Shown here piece by piece: positions 55,453-62,095 of a stretch of 62,095 nt of DNA. A program made the position numbers and the translations under genes. The notes beneath the pieces were generated by a model that made no database searches, was not told the DNA's origin, and worked only from the letters and a program-made list of their open reading frames with translations. Position 1 is the first letter of the stretch; each line of letters opens with the position of its first letter. The DNA is from an uncultured Prevotella sp. (GTDB lineage: Bacteria > Bacteroidota > Bacteroidia > Bacteroidales > Bacteroidaceae): contig ONDK01000006.1 in assembly GCA_900316565.1 (NCBI GenBank), positions 1 to 62,095 on the forward strand, written 5' to 3'.

Positions 55453-56652
55453 TCAGTCAAGACGCCGTTGCTGAAAGAAGTTCCTTGTGAGGAATATGAA
55501 GAAGAGAAGCCCCAGTACCTGTACCACTGCAATCATCCAGAAGGCAGAAGCATATCCGAGGTGCTCTGCTACCACACCGCCGAGGAGAATGCCCAGTCCC
55601 TGCCCAACGTCCCATGCCGTGAGCACCGAGGAGTTGGCGGTGCCACGCTGGTTGTTTCTCGCCACATTTATCATCATGTTCTGATGTGCCGGATACATAT
55701 GTCCGTTGCCGAAGCCTATGAGGAATGCAGACATGTAATATCCCGCCATCTGCGGATAAGCTACGAAGAGCACATAGCCCAAAGTGGAGATGATGATGCC
55801 CTCGAGAGCGTTATGCGTAAGATATCCTTTCCTCAGCGACTTGCTTCCATGAAGCCGCGAGAGTATCAGTCCTATGGAGAGAATAGTGAAGAAGGTGCCC
55901 GTGCCACCGGTGATGCCCAGTTGTTCCCTGCCGTAGATGGCCAAATAGTTGCTGAGAACACCATAGCAGAACCCGAAGAAGATCAGATTGACGGCTATCG
56001 CCCACCCTCTCGTCAGGAAGAATCTATCCAGCGACAGCCATCGTCCGGAGCGTTTCACCGGGCGTTCACTGATTTTCACCGTACTTGCCACTACCATACC
56101 CAGTCCTGCCGCTAATAAGGCCGTCCAGAAAAGGATGTCGAAATCATGGGTCTTGTGATAAATGTAGATGCCCACTGTCGGTGCTATGGCCGTGGCGAGG
56201 TTGTTGCTCAGCCCGTAATAACCTATTCCCTCATTGCGCCGTGATGATGGCAGCACGTCGATGGCCACGGTGCTGCATGCCACAGTTGAGCCACCGAACG
56301 GTATGCCATGCAGCGTCCTTACAATGGCAAAGAGCAACAGCGTGGACGCGGCTAGGTATCCGCCGAAGAAGATAAAGTAAAGGAAAAGGAAGACTACAAG
56401 CATAGTCTTGCGTGAGAATGCGTCGACAAGGAACCCACTCAACGGCCGGAACATCAACGCCGTGAGTGTGTAACCCGACAGCACCAGTCCTATGATATCC
56501 TTGGCGCATCCAAAGTTGTCACTGAGATAGAGCGGCAGCAAGGGCGTCAGCAGGTAGAAGGAAAAGTACATGCCGAAGTTGTTCACCATTATCTTTATGT
56601 ACTCCGCATTCCATAGTGTCTCCTTTTTCTTACTGGTCATATCTGCATTCAT
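55453..56652 (-). CDS. Major facilitator superfamily transporter
   Basis: 399 residues, about 12 hydrophobic segments. The MFS motif A-like loop between helices 2 and 3 is RPLSGFLVDAFSRKTML; RTLHGIPFGGSTVACSTVAIDV lies in helix 4. Substrate unknown; drug-efflux-type (DHA1) transporters look similar. Tail to tail with the glycosyltransferase unit, no clear terminator seen. The glucosaminidase gene ends 50 bases upstream. Confidence 0.9.
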   Translation of the reverse strand: MNADMTSKKKETLWNAEYIKIMVNNFGMYFSFYLLTPLLPLYLSDNFGCAKDIIGLVLSGYTLTALMFRPLSGFLVDAFSRKTMLVVFLFLYFIFFGGYLAASTLLLFAIVRTLHGIPFGGSTVACSTVAIDVLPSSRRNEGIGYYGLSNNLATAIAPTVGIYIYHKTHDFDILFWTALLAAGLGMVVASTVKISERPVKRSGRWLSLDRFFLTRGWAIAVNLIFFGFCYGVLSNYLAIYGREQLGITGGTGTFFTILSIGLILSRLHGSKSLRKGYLTHNALEGIIISTLGYVLFVAYPQMAGYYMSAFLIGFGNGHMYPAHQNMMINVARNNQRGTANSSVLTAWDVGQGLGILLGGVVAEHLGYASAFWMIAVVQVLGLLFFIFLTRNFFQQRRLD

Positions 56653-56701
56653 GTCGTCAGCTTATTAGCCCAACTAAAAAGCAAGTTACAGTACGGTTAT
56701 A

Positions 56702-57631
56702 TCAATATATCCTGATCTCATCACCCACCCGGACCTGGTACTGACGGACCATAAGCTGCGGGTTCTTCCTGATAATGCTCTTCAGTCGGATGCCATAGAA
56801 CTGCGCTATGCTGTACAGGCTCTCGCCTTTGTTGACGTGATGCGGATGATTTTTGTATTGCTTTGGAGCTCTCTTCTGCTTTTTCTTCAGCCAGATAATC
56901 TCGCCTACTTGCAGACGGTCGTGATATTCGCGTTCATTCCATTTCGCAATCTTCCTGCCTGATATGCCAATTTCCTTGCCGATAGACTTAAAAGTGTCGC
57001 CTGACCGTACTTTTATATAGTAGTTCTCGTTATACTTCCTAATAGGATGAAGCGTCATTCCAGGACTGACGGGGCGGTCTTTCTCTGCTCGCTTCACCAT
57101 GAAACGGTCGTAGGCGTTTGCCTGGTCATACTGGTAGAGCTTGTACAACTCTATGATGTCTATGAGCCGTTGCGCATAACTGGGGTTTGTGGCATATCCG
57201 GCGGCTTTCAACCCATAGGCCCATCCACGGTAGTCGCGGCGGTCAAGGTCGAAGAGGCTTCTGTAGCGTTGGCCGTTTCTTAGGAAGCGGCTGTGGTCTT
57301 CATAGCTTTGTTGGGCGTTGTCGTAAGCACGGAAGCACTCACCCTTGGCATCATCATCCTGATACACGGCTCGCCCATCCCATCCGTGGCATTTTATTCC
57401 AAAATGGTTGTTGCCTTTCAGAGCCAACTGACTAAACCCGGCACCGCTCTCGAGGAGTCCTTGTGCAAGGGTGATACTTGCCGGGACACCATACTGAAAC
57501 ATCTCTTGTATGGCAAGGTCCTTGTACTGGTCGATATAATTCTGATATCTAGGATTCCATCTATATCTTGGCCCTGCCACAGAAGGCGTCAGGACTAAGA
57601 TTAAAAGCAGTAAGGAAACAACTCTTCTCAT
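56702..57631 (-). CDS. Glucosaminidase with two LysM domains
   Basis: 309 residues from MRRVVSLLLLILVL; the frame continues 16 codons upstream without sense. Signal peptide, then a GH73-type glucosaminidase (about 25-165) with the catalytic Glu in LAQGLLESGAG and NNHFGIKCHGWDG. Two LysM modules follow: IKVRSGDTFKSIGKEIGIS near 210-255 and VNKGESLYSIAQFYGIR to the C terminus. Cleaves peptidoglycan glycan strands in the periplasm. Promoter at 57655-57662, TAATTTTG on minus. Confidence 0.92.
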   Translation of the reverse strand: MRRVVSLLLLILVLTPSVAGPRYRWNPRYQNYIDQYKDLAIQEMFQYGVPASITLAQGLLESGAGFSQLALKGNNHFGIKCHGWDGRAVYQDDDAKGECFRAYDNAQQSYEDHSRFLRNGQRYRSLFDLDRRDYRGWAYGLKAAGYATNPSYAQRLIDIIELYKLYQYDQANAYDRFMVKRAEKDRPVSPGMTLHPIRKYNENYYIKVRSGDTFKSIGKEIGISGRKIAKWNEREYHDRLQVGEIIWLKKKQKRAPKQYKNHPHHVNKGESLYSIAQFYGIRLKSIIRKNPQLMVRQYQVRVGDEIRIY

Positions 57632-57654
57632 CCGCAGTGTTTTGTTATTATCCG

Positions 57655-57662
57655 CAAAATTA
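57655..57662 (-). promoter_or_regulatory. Promoter -7 element of the glucosaminidase gene
   Basis: TAATTTTG on the minus strand, 23 bases before the start at 57631. Confidence 0.5.
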
Positions 57663-57770
57663 CAGTAAACAAAACACAAAACAAAATAAATCGGTCGTTT
57701 TTTATTTCCTTTCGGAACACTTTTCCCAACTAAATGTCCGAAAATGGTGTGGAATACAAAATATTATTGC

Positions 57771-57778
57771 TAACTTTG
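57771..57778 (+). promoter_or_regulatory. Promoter -7 element of the HPPK-like gene
   Basis: TAACTTTG with only CACCC between it and the ATG at 57784, which predicts a leaderless transcript. The -33 region is weak. Confidence 0.55.
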
Positions 57779-57783
57779 CACCC

Positions 57784-58125
57784 ATGAAAGTTATTATTTC
57801 CCTCGGATCAAACACGAACCAAGAGGAGAACATACAACATGCACGAGAAATATTAAGCCATCTTATACCTGATGCGGAGTTTACGGAACCCATCTGGACG
57901 GACCCTATAGCGGAGAATGACCGTCCTGCAGGTGAGAACCAGTATCTTAATTGTCTCGTGGAAGGTCATGTTCACCTTTCGGAAAGGAGCCTTCTTGCGA
58001 AGCTCAAACAGTTGGAAATCACCATGGGTGATTGTCATGAGAACCATGTTAAGGGCATCGTGAGCATTGACCTTGACCTCATACAGTATGGCGACCACAA
58101 GCTTAGGGACATCATCTGGCAATGA
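57784..58125 (+). CDS. Short HPPK (FolK)-like protein
   Basis: 113 residues from MKVIISLGSNTNQEENIQHA; upstream frame is excluded by the promoter. It resembles 6-hydroxymethyl-7,8-dihydropterin pyrophosphokinase: ISLGSN at the start, NQYLNCLVEG, LKQLEITMGD and IVSIDLDLIQYGD. Typical HPPK is about 155-165 residues and has an arginine-rich loop with R-W-G-P-R before D-L-D; here that region is DCHENHVKGIVS without arginines, and the C-terminal part is missing. So pyrophosphokinase activity is doubtful. Overlaps the TPR gene by four bases (ATGA). Confidence 0.75.
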   Translation: MKVIISLGSNTNQEENIQHAREILSHLIPDAEFTEPIWTDPIAENDRPAGENQYLNCLVEGHVHLSERSLLAKLKQLEITMGDCHENHVKGIVSIDLDLIQYGDHKLRDIIWQ

Positions 58126-58862
58126 CTCTATGGGCGAGGACAGCTATCGTGTGCCGGCTGTTGCTGGCATCACTGCTGATGGTGTTCGCCATTGGTGCTG
58201 CGGCACAGCAGACGCAACCCGACACTGAGCAGTTGGGTAAGGCGCTGGAATACTTCCAGGACGGCAAATACCATGAGTCGTTGCTCATATTTCAAGGTCT
58301 CGACAAGCGTTACAAGCTCAATCCGCGGTTCCGCGCATATATCGGATTGTGCTATTATAAGGAGTGGAACTATAAGAAAGCGGTGGAATACTTCGACAGG
58401 GTGCTTCCTCTGCTCGGTGGGCTGGCACCCCACGAGCTGAGCGTGTATTATTATGCTGCAGGGGAGAGTTGTTTCCAGATGCAGCAGTACGGCCGTGCGC
58501 TGGCTTACTTCGAGAAGGATATCAGCGTGTGCTACAATCTGGAAAAAGGTGATGTCTATTACCGTATGGGATTGTGCCACATGTTCATGAAGCAATGGCA
58601 AAAGGCCTACGACAGCTACTGCCTCTCAGAAGATTTTTACGGGAAATACCGGGATGAGGGTAGCCTTGAGGCGCGACTGGCTCAGATAACCAACATGAAA
58701 AACGGATGTCTGAGTGCCATATCGAAGATGACGGACAGAGAACGAAGCCGGATGCTGAGGCAATATAACGGCAAACGGGATGATGCCGGGGATGCGTCTG
58801 TTGAAAACTATAATCCTTGGAAATCAATAGTGATAAAACAGTTGCCACAGTGTGATTACTGA
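58122..58862 (+). CDS. Secreted TPR protein
   Basis: 246 residues. A signal peptide (LLLASLLMVFAIGAAAQQ) and then tetratricopeptide-type repeats: LGKALEYFQDGKYHESLLIF, AYIGLCYYKEWNYKKAVEYF, YAAGESCFQMQQYGRALAYF, and a partial fourth. The C-terminal part is charged. Likely periplasmic scaffold; partner unknown. Start codon lies inside the upstream stop, so translation is coupled to the HPPK-like gene. Confidence 0.85.
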   Translation: MTLWARTAIVCRLLLASLLMVFAIGAAAQQTQPDTEQLGKALEYFQDGKYHESLLIFQGLDKRYKLNPRFRAYIGLCYYKEWNYKKAVEYFDRVLPLLGGLAPHELSVYYYAAGESCFQMQQYGRALAYFEKDISVCYNLEKGDVYYRMGLCHMFMKQWQKAYDSYCLSEDFYGKYRDEGSLEARLAQITNMKNGCLSAISKMTDRERSRMLRQYNGKRDDAGDASVENYNPWKSIVIKQLPQCDY

Positions 58863-58891
58863 GGAATTTGCTGTAGGAAACAAAAGGGCAC

Positions 58892-58916
58892 AAAAAAAGA
58901 CTGCCTCTCGGTAGCC
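58892..58916 (-). terminator. Terminator of the candidate minus-strand RNA
   Basis: GGCTACC and GGCAGTC form a short imperfect stem around a GAGA loop, followed on the minus strand by seven T. On the plus strand it follows the TPR gene stop by 30 bases. Confidence 0.5.
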
Positions 58917-59018
58917 TCCTTCTGTTGCTAAAACCTAAACTAGATGAAACAATCTCTTTTGTCTCTAAAAAAAAAAACTAAAAACCTAAATCTACTAAAA
59001 CAATCTACTAACTTTTTA
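58892..59018 (-). ncRNA. Candidate small RNA with internal direct repeat, about 125 nt
   Basis: Transcript predicted from the promoter at 59025-59055 to the terminator at 58892-58916. No coding frame is plausible. Two imperfect copies of a 28-base block (58928-58955 and 58978-59006; read on minus as AGATTGTTT...TTTAGGTTTT) are separated by a U-rich tract. AU-rich and probably little structured apart from the 3' hairpin. I recognise no Rfam family. The rest of this 357-base gap, 59056-59170, shows nothing else. Confidence 0.5.
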
Positions 59019-59024
59019 CATGTG

Positions 59025-59055
59025 CAAAGGTACTGCTGTTTGCGCACACAACCAA
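59025..59055 (-). promoter_or_regulatory. Orphan minus-strand promoter
   Basis: On the minus strand TTG (59053-59055), 20 bases, TACCTTTG (59025-59032), then CACATG. It drives the candidate RNA described at 58892-59018. Confidence 0.6.
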
Positions 59056-59171
59056 CGGTTTCCCTCATATTTTCCTCAATACCAGCTTATTCTTGACAGA
59101 TGTCAAAACAAATGACACATGTCAAGCCGGAATTGTCTGTAATGGAATTGAAAAAAATAATCTGTCAAAAC

Positions 59172-59202
59172 TTTGTCGTTACATAATTTCTTATTACCTT
59201 TG
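59172..59202 (+). promoter_or_regulatory. Promoter of tRNA-Val(CAC)
   Basis: TTTG at 59172-59175, 19 bases, TACCTTTG at 59195-59202; the tRNA begins 18 bases further on. Confidence 0.75.
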
Positions 59203-59219
59203 CATCCGCATAAAGAAAT

Positions 59220-59294
59220 AGGGGCGTAGCCCAGCTGGTTTAGAGCGCTGCAGTCACATTGCAGAGGTCATCGGTTCGAACCCGATCGTCCCTA
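59220..59294 (+). tRNA. tRNA-Val, anticodon CAC
   Basis: 75 bases: acceptor AGGGGCG/CGTCCCT with one G-U, discriminator A; anticodon stem CTGCA/TGCAG with loop GTCACAT (anticodon CAC, reading GUG); T stem ATCGG/CCGAT with loop TTCGAAC. No CCA encoded. The D stem has one mismatch (GCCC against GAGC). The second valine tRNA in this window, with a different anticodon. Confidence 0.9.
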
Positions 59295-59372
59295 CCCTCA
59301 TAGATAATATGTTTCTTGGCTTGTCTGATGTGAGTTAGGCAAGCCTTTTTTGTTTTTGTCATAATATTAAGT

Positions 59373-59403
59373 TTTGTGGTTTGGCGTTTTTTTCTTATCT
59401 TTG
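59373..59403 (+). promoter_or_regulatory. Promoter of the glycosidase-like gene
   Basis: TTTG at 59373-59376, 19 bases, TATCTTTG at 59396-59403; start at 59428. Confidence 0.7.
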
Positions 59404-59427
59404 CACCCGAACTACTAAAACTATGAT

Positions 59428-61605
59428 ATGAACAAAAAGATTATCACTCTAACCGCTACCGCGCTGGCCCTGGTCAGCATGACATCCAATGCACAGAAAA
59501 TAGATCGGCGACCGATAGTGGAACGCAACAGTCCTACTATAAATAATGTGGACACGCTGTCGTCATTCTCTGTCGGCAACGGACACTTCGCAGTTACCGT
59601 AGATGCTACGGGCCTTCAGACCTTTCCAGAATACTATCGCAATGGGGTCCCTTTGGGCACTTTCAGTGAATGGGGCTGGCACTCCTTTCCCAACACGGGC
59701 AATTACAGGCCGGAAGAGGCTCTGAAAGATCATGACTTCCACCGCGGACATGAGGAGCCCTATTCTTCTGAGTTCCGGCAGAAAGGCCGACAGTGCGATG
59801 CCTCCAACTATCTGCGTGCCAACCCGCACAGAATGCATCTCGGGTGTCTCGGCTTCGATTTCGGTGCAACGCCGACGCTTAGTGGCGTGCGGCAGAAGTT
59901 GGACATGTGGTCTGGTACCGTTACGTCCGACTTCGACAACCGAGGCTTCCACTATCATGTTGTCACTGTTTGTCATCCCACAGAAGACATTATAGCGGTG
60001 AAAATCAACAGAAAGAAAATCGCTGCCGGCAAAGGTAAGGATAAGGGAGAGCCGATGAAGTTGAAGTTCCGTTTTCCCTACCCTACCGGGAAACACTCCG
60101 ACGACGGCTGCGACTGGACTTATAACCCGGAAAGACAATCTATCGTGAAGACAGACAATAGTGCCAACATGGATGTCTTGAAGATAAAAAACGACACCAA
60201 CGCCTACTATACGTCAATAGCTTGGAAAACTGGCGGAAGGAAGCCCCACGGCTCTTCAGCTCTGCAAGGCAATGAACTGTCTATTACCTTACCGGAAACG
60301 GCCGAGGTGATATATCAGTTTGCCACTAAGGAAACGGACCTGCGGGATTTGACTAAGCTTGGTTTCACCGATGTAGCAAAAGCCTCTGCCGACTACTGGG
60401 AGAATTACTGGAACAAGGGAGGCATCGTCGACTTCAGCCGTGTGGCCGACAAGCGAGCCCGTGAGCTGGAGAGGCGTGTCGTACTGAGCCAATATCTTCT
60501 TGCGGTCAACGACGCACAGAAGTACCCTCCTGCCGAAACGGGCCTTACTTACAACTCCTGGTTCGGCAAGTTCCATCTTGAGATGATATACTGGCATCAG
60601 GCATGGCAAGCCCTTTGGGGACATCCGGAGGCCTTGGAGCGCACCCTCGACTGGTATTTCTCGGCAGAGCCGATGGCAAGGGAGATAGCTCGGCGCCAGG
60701 GCTTCAAAGGAGTAAGATGGATGAAGATGACAGACCCCAGTGCTGCTGAGGCTCCGTCCAACGTTGGCAGCTATCTCATATGGCAGCAGCCACATCTTAT
60801 ATATCTCGCTGAACTCCTCTACAGGGCCACGGGAAGCGACAGTATCCTCCGCCGTTATGCTCCCCTTGTAGACGAGACAGCAGAGTTTATGGCCGACTTC
60901 GCCGAATACGATTCTCTTAACGACCAGTATATTCTCCGAGGATATATCCCGGCTCAGGAGACGCTGAAAGCAGACTCCGTAAGAAACTCTCCTTTCGAGC
61001 TTTCTTACTGGCTGACAACACTGCGGATGGCTCAGCAGTGGCGGCTGCGACTGGGCAAGAAACCAGTGGCACTATGGAATGATATCATAGAAAAGTTGTC
61101 ACCACTGCCATCACAAGATGGTATCTACACTGTATCGGAAGGAGTGCCTCTCCTTACAAAACGGGCTCAGCAGACCGACAATCCAGTGGGCATTGACAAG
61201 TTTGCCAGCGACCACCCAATGCCGTTGGGTGCCCTGGGAATGCTTCCCGACAGCCGATTGTTCACTAAGGAGAATATGAGCCGCACCTTCGACTGGATAC
61301 AAAAATACTGGAACTGGCAGAAGACATGGGGTTGGGACTATCCTATGGTGTCGATGTGCGCCGTAAGATTGGGACGCCCCGACGATGCAGTCAACGCTAT
61401 CCTCATGCCGGTAGCGAAGAACACATACCTAAACAACGGCCACAACTGGCAGACGGACCGACTGAGGTGTTACCTCCCAGGGAATGGAGGACTGCTCACT
61501 ACCGTAGCACTGATGTGCGCAGGATGGGATGGATGCAACGAACATAATCCGGGATTTCCTAAGTCGTGGGATGTTAGATGGGAAGGTTTAAAGCCACTGC
61601 CTTAA
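59428..61605 (+). CDS. Secreted six-hairpin glycosidase-like protein
   Basis: 725 residues. Signal peptide ending SNAQ. An N-terminal beta-rich domain contains SSFSVGNGHFAVTVDATGL (about 46-64) and is followed by an alpha/alpha-toroid from about 310: WFGKFHLEMIYWHQAWQALWG near 380 carries likely acidic catalytic residues, and YWNWQKTWGWDYPM near 630 is a second conserved-looking stretch. This layout resembles GH65/GH95-like families with (alpha/alpha)6 barrels. Exact family and substrate are not determined. A strong convergent terminator follows. Confidence 0.7.
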   Translation: MNKKIITLTATALALVSMTSNAQKIDRRPIVERNSPTINNVDTLSSFSVGNGHFAVTVDATGLQTFPEYYRNGVPLGTFSEWGWHSFPNTGNYRPEEALKDHDFHRGHEEPYSSEFRQKGRQCDASNYLRANPHRMHLGCLGFDFGATPTLSGVRQKLDMWSGTVTSDFDNRGFHYHVVTVCHPTEDIIAVKINRKKIAAGKGKDKGEPMKLKFRFPYPTGKHSDDGCDWTYNPERQSIVKTDNSANMDVLKIKNDTNAYYTSIAWKTGGRKPHGSSALQGNELSITLPETAEVIYQFATKETDLRDLTKLGFTDVAKASADYWENYWNKGGIVDFSRVADKRARELERRVVLSQYLLAVNDAQKYPPAETGLTYNSWFGKFHLEMIYWHQAWQALWGHPEALERTLDWYFSAEPMAREIARRQGFKGVRWMKMTDPSAAEAPSNVGSYLIWQQPHLIYLAELLYRATGSDSILRRYAPLVDETAEFMADFAEYDSLNDQYILRGYIPAQETLKADSVRNSPFELSYWLTTLRMAQQWRLRLGKKPVALWNDIIEKLSPLPSQDGIYTVSEGVPLLTKRAQQTDNPVGIDKFASDHPMPLGALGMLPDSRLFTKENMSRTFDWIQKYWNWQKTWGWDYPMVSMCAVRLGRPDDAVNAILMPVAKNTYLNNGHNWQTDRLRCYLPGNGGLLTTVALMCAGWDGCNEHNPGFPKSWDVRWEGLKPLP

Positions 61606-61641
61606 CATTTACCAAAAAAGGAAGAAACTTCAAATAGACAG

Positions 61642-61683
61642 GAAAGAGGGTGTACCATAATCATTTATGATACACCCTCTTTC
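61642..61683. terminator. Strong bidirectional terminator
   Basis: GAAAGAGGGTGTACCATAA and TTATGATACACCCTCTTTC pair with a single C-A mismatch around a four-base loop. Between the glycosidase-like gene and the small minus-strand frame. Confidence 0.85.
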
Positions 61684-61730
61684 GTGAAATTTATTTTATA
61701 CCAATAATTGTCTGTAAAAAAGGCAGTATG

Positions 61731-61820
61731 TTACTTGCCCAGCTCTATGTGGTTGTTCACGCGAATTGCGTTTGCTACTACTGCTGCTACTACTGCCAAA
61801 ACGATAACTGCTGTCATCAT
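61731..61820 (-). CDS. Possible 29-residue membrane peptide
   Basis: A frame of 30 codons from tandem ATGs (61820 and 61817) to TAA at 61731. The product MMTAVIVLAVVAAVVANAIRV plus NNHIELGK has one hydrophobic helix and a short polar tail. It lies just upstream of a strong terminator in the same direction, preceded by AGAAAGG 10 bases before the ATG. No promoter with TAnnTTTG is seen. May be a true small protein or chance. Confidence 0.35.
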   Translation of the reverse strand: MMTAVIVLAVVAAVVANAIRVNNHIELGK

Positions 61821-62009
61821 AATTCTATACCTTTCTCTAATTTTTTTTCGGCCCTTACTCTTTTGGGCCACGTTAAACATTAATTTTAATACCAGGGTGT
61901 ACTAAAGACCCTTTTTGGGGGTTTACGAACCGAATTTTTCCAATCCTGAACGCTTGCCGTTGTTAGGTCCTTTTCAGACCTCTTTTTTGCTTTTTGCACT
62001 TCTATATAA

Positions 62010-62095
62010 CTAATCAGTGCCATCCGTTACCTTGAGCCCAGATTGAGCTTGCTCATTCTGTAGGCGAAGAATCTTTGCTTGAAGCTTTTTAATTC
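62010..62095 (-). CDS. 3' end of an unknown gene, cut by window edge
   Basis: 27 codons before the TAG at 62010 read IKKLQAKILRLQNEQAQSG followed by LKVTDGTD, a coiled-coil-like C terminus. The 5' part lies outside the window. Not identifiable. Between it and 61821 are two small hairpins (AGGTC/GACCT near 61970 and GGCCC/GGGCC near 61850) and no gene. Confidence 0.4.
   Translation of the reverse strand, partial: IKKLQAKILRLQNEQAQSGLKVTDGTD

Noticed and set aside
55366-56115. Open frame overlapping the MFS gene on the plus strand
   Set aside because: Antisense shadow; His/Glu-rich composition without family resemblance, while the minus strand encodes twelve helices.
61708-61905. 65-codon plus-strand frame near the right edge
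   Set aside because: Antisense to the better candidate peptide at 61731-61820, with Thr/Ala runs created by GTA/GCA repeats on the other strand.

Overview
The window reads as a chromosomal segment of a Bacteroidales bacterium, most likely Prevotella or a close relative. The basis is the recurrent promoter pattern TTTG, about 19-20 bases, TAnnTTTG (the Bacteroidota primary sigma signature); mostly weak Shine-Dalgarno sequences; families largely confined to Bacteroidales (DUF3256, DUF4270, DUF4738, DUF1573-type periplasmic proteins, a free-standing GT5 domain beside panC); and the ATP synthase order atpD-atpC-atpI-like-atpB-atpE-atpF-atpH-atpA-atpG. Genus is inference. Almost all of the window is core, vertically inherited-looking sequence; I see no prophage, intact IS, CRISPR array or obvious defence island.

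Layout. 1-10 kb: pyruvate phosphate dikinase, a DUF3256 protein, a nucleoside transporter, a bifunctional-nuclease/rsmE pair, a secreted protein and prolyl-tRNA synthetase. 10-20 kb: OmpA-type lipoprotein, mtgA, a PcrA/UvrD helicase, a frameshifted nitrilase-family amidase with a hotdog thioesterase, a HAD phosphatase divergent from rsmG, an MBL hydrolase, ruvC and a two-domain ModF-like ATPase. 20-30 kb: clpC, an unlisted 46-codon gene, a DUF4270 lipoprotein, the GT5-like protein divergent from panC-panD, a secreted tandem-repeat protein, an alanine/sodium symporter and a DUF4738 lipoprotein. 30-42 kb: tRNA-Val(GAC), radA, a non-coding repeat island, patatin, a plasmid-type Rep_3 initiator divergent from a CobW-type GTPase, DUF1573, nspC, a ThiE-like protein, prs and a SWIM/SNF2 helicase. 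42-53 kb: the ATP synthase operon, pfkA and nhaD, all on the minus strand. 53-62 kb: two glycosyltransferases, an MFS transporter, a LysM glucosaminidase, an HPPK-like/TPR overlapping pair, tRNA-Val(CAC), a secreted six-hairpin glycosidase-like protein and the tail of an unknown gene.

The most interesting signals are non-coding. Three gene-free gaps (about 3.85-3.96, 20.63-20.75 and 58.89-59.06 kb) each contain a consensus promoter followed within about 70-130 bases by a terminator, which predicts small RNAs. Two gaps (6.93-7.09 and 32.31-32.47 kb) carry diverged copies of the same roughly 155-base element, each starting with two 44-base tandem units. Other points: a T7-tract frameshift in an amidase that keeps its catalytic triad upstream; an HPPK-like protein without its arginine loop; a GT5 protein without its KxGG motif; two genes (nspC, folK-like) whose promoters predict leaderless mRNAs; and a chromosomal Rep_3 initiator with a perfect 9-base inverted repeat in its divergent promoter region.

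All statements come from reading the sequence and the conceptual translations; no database search was possible, and family names rest on recognised motifs.
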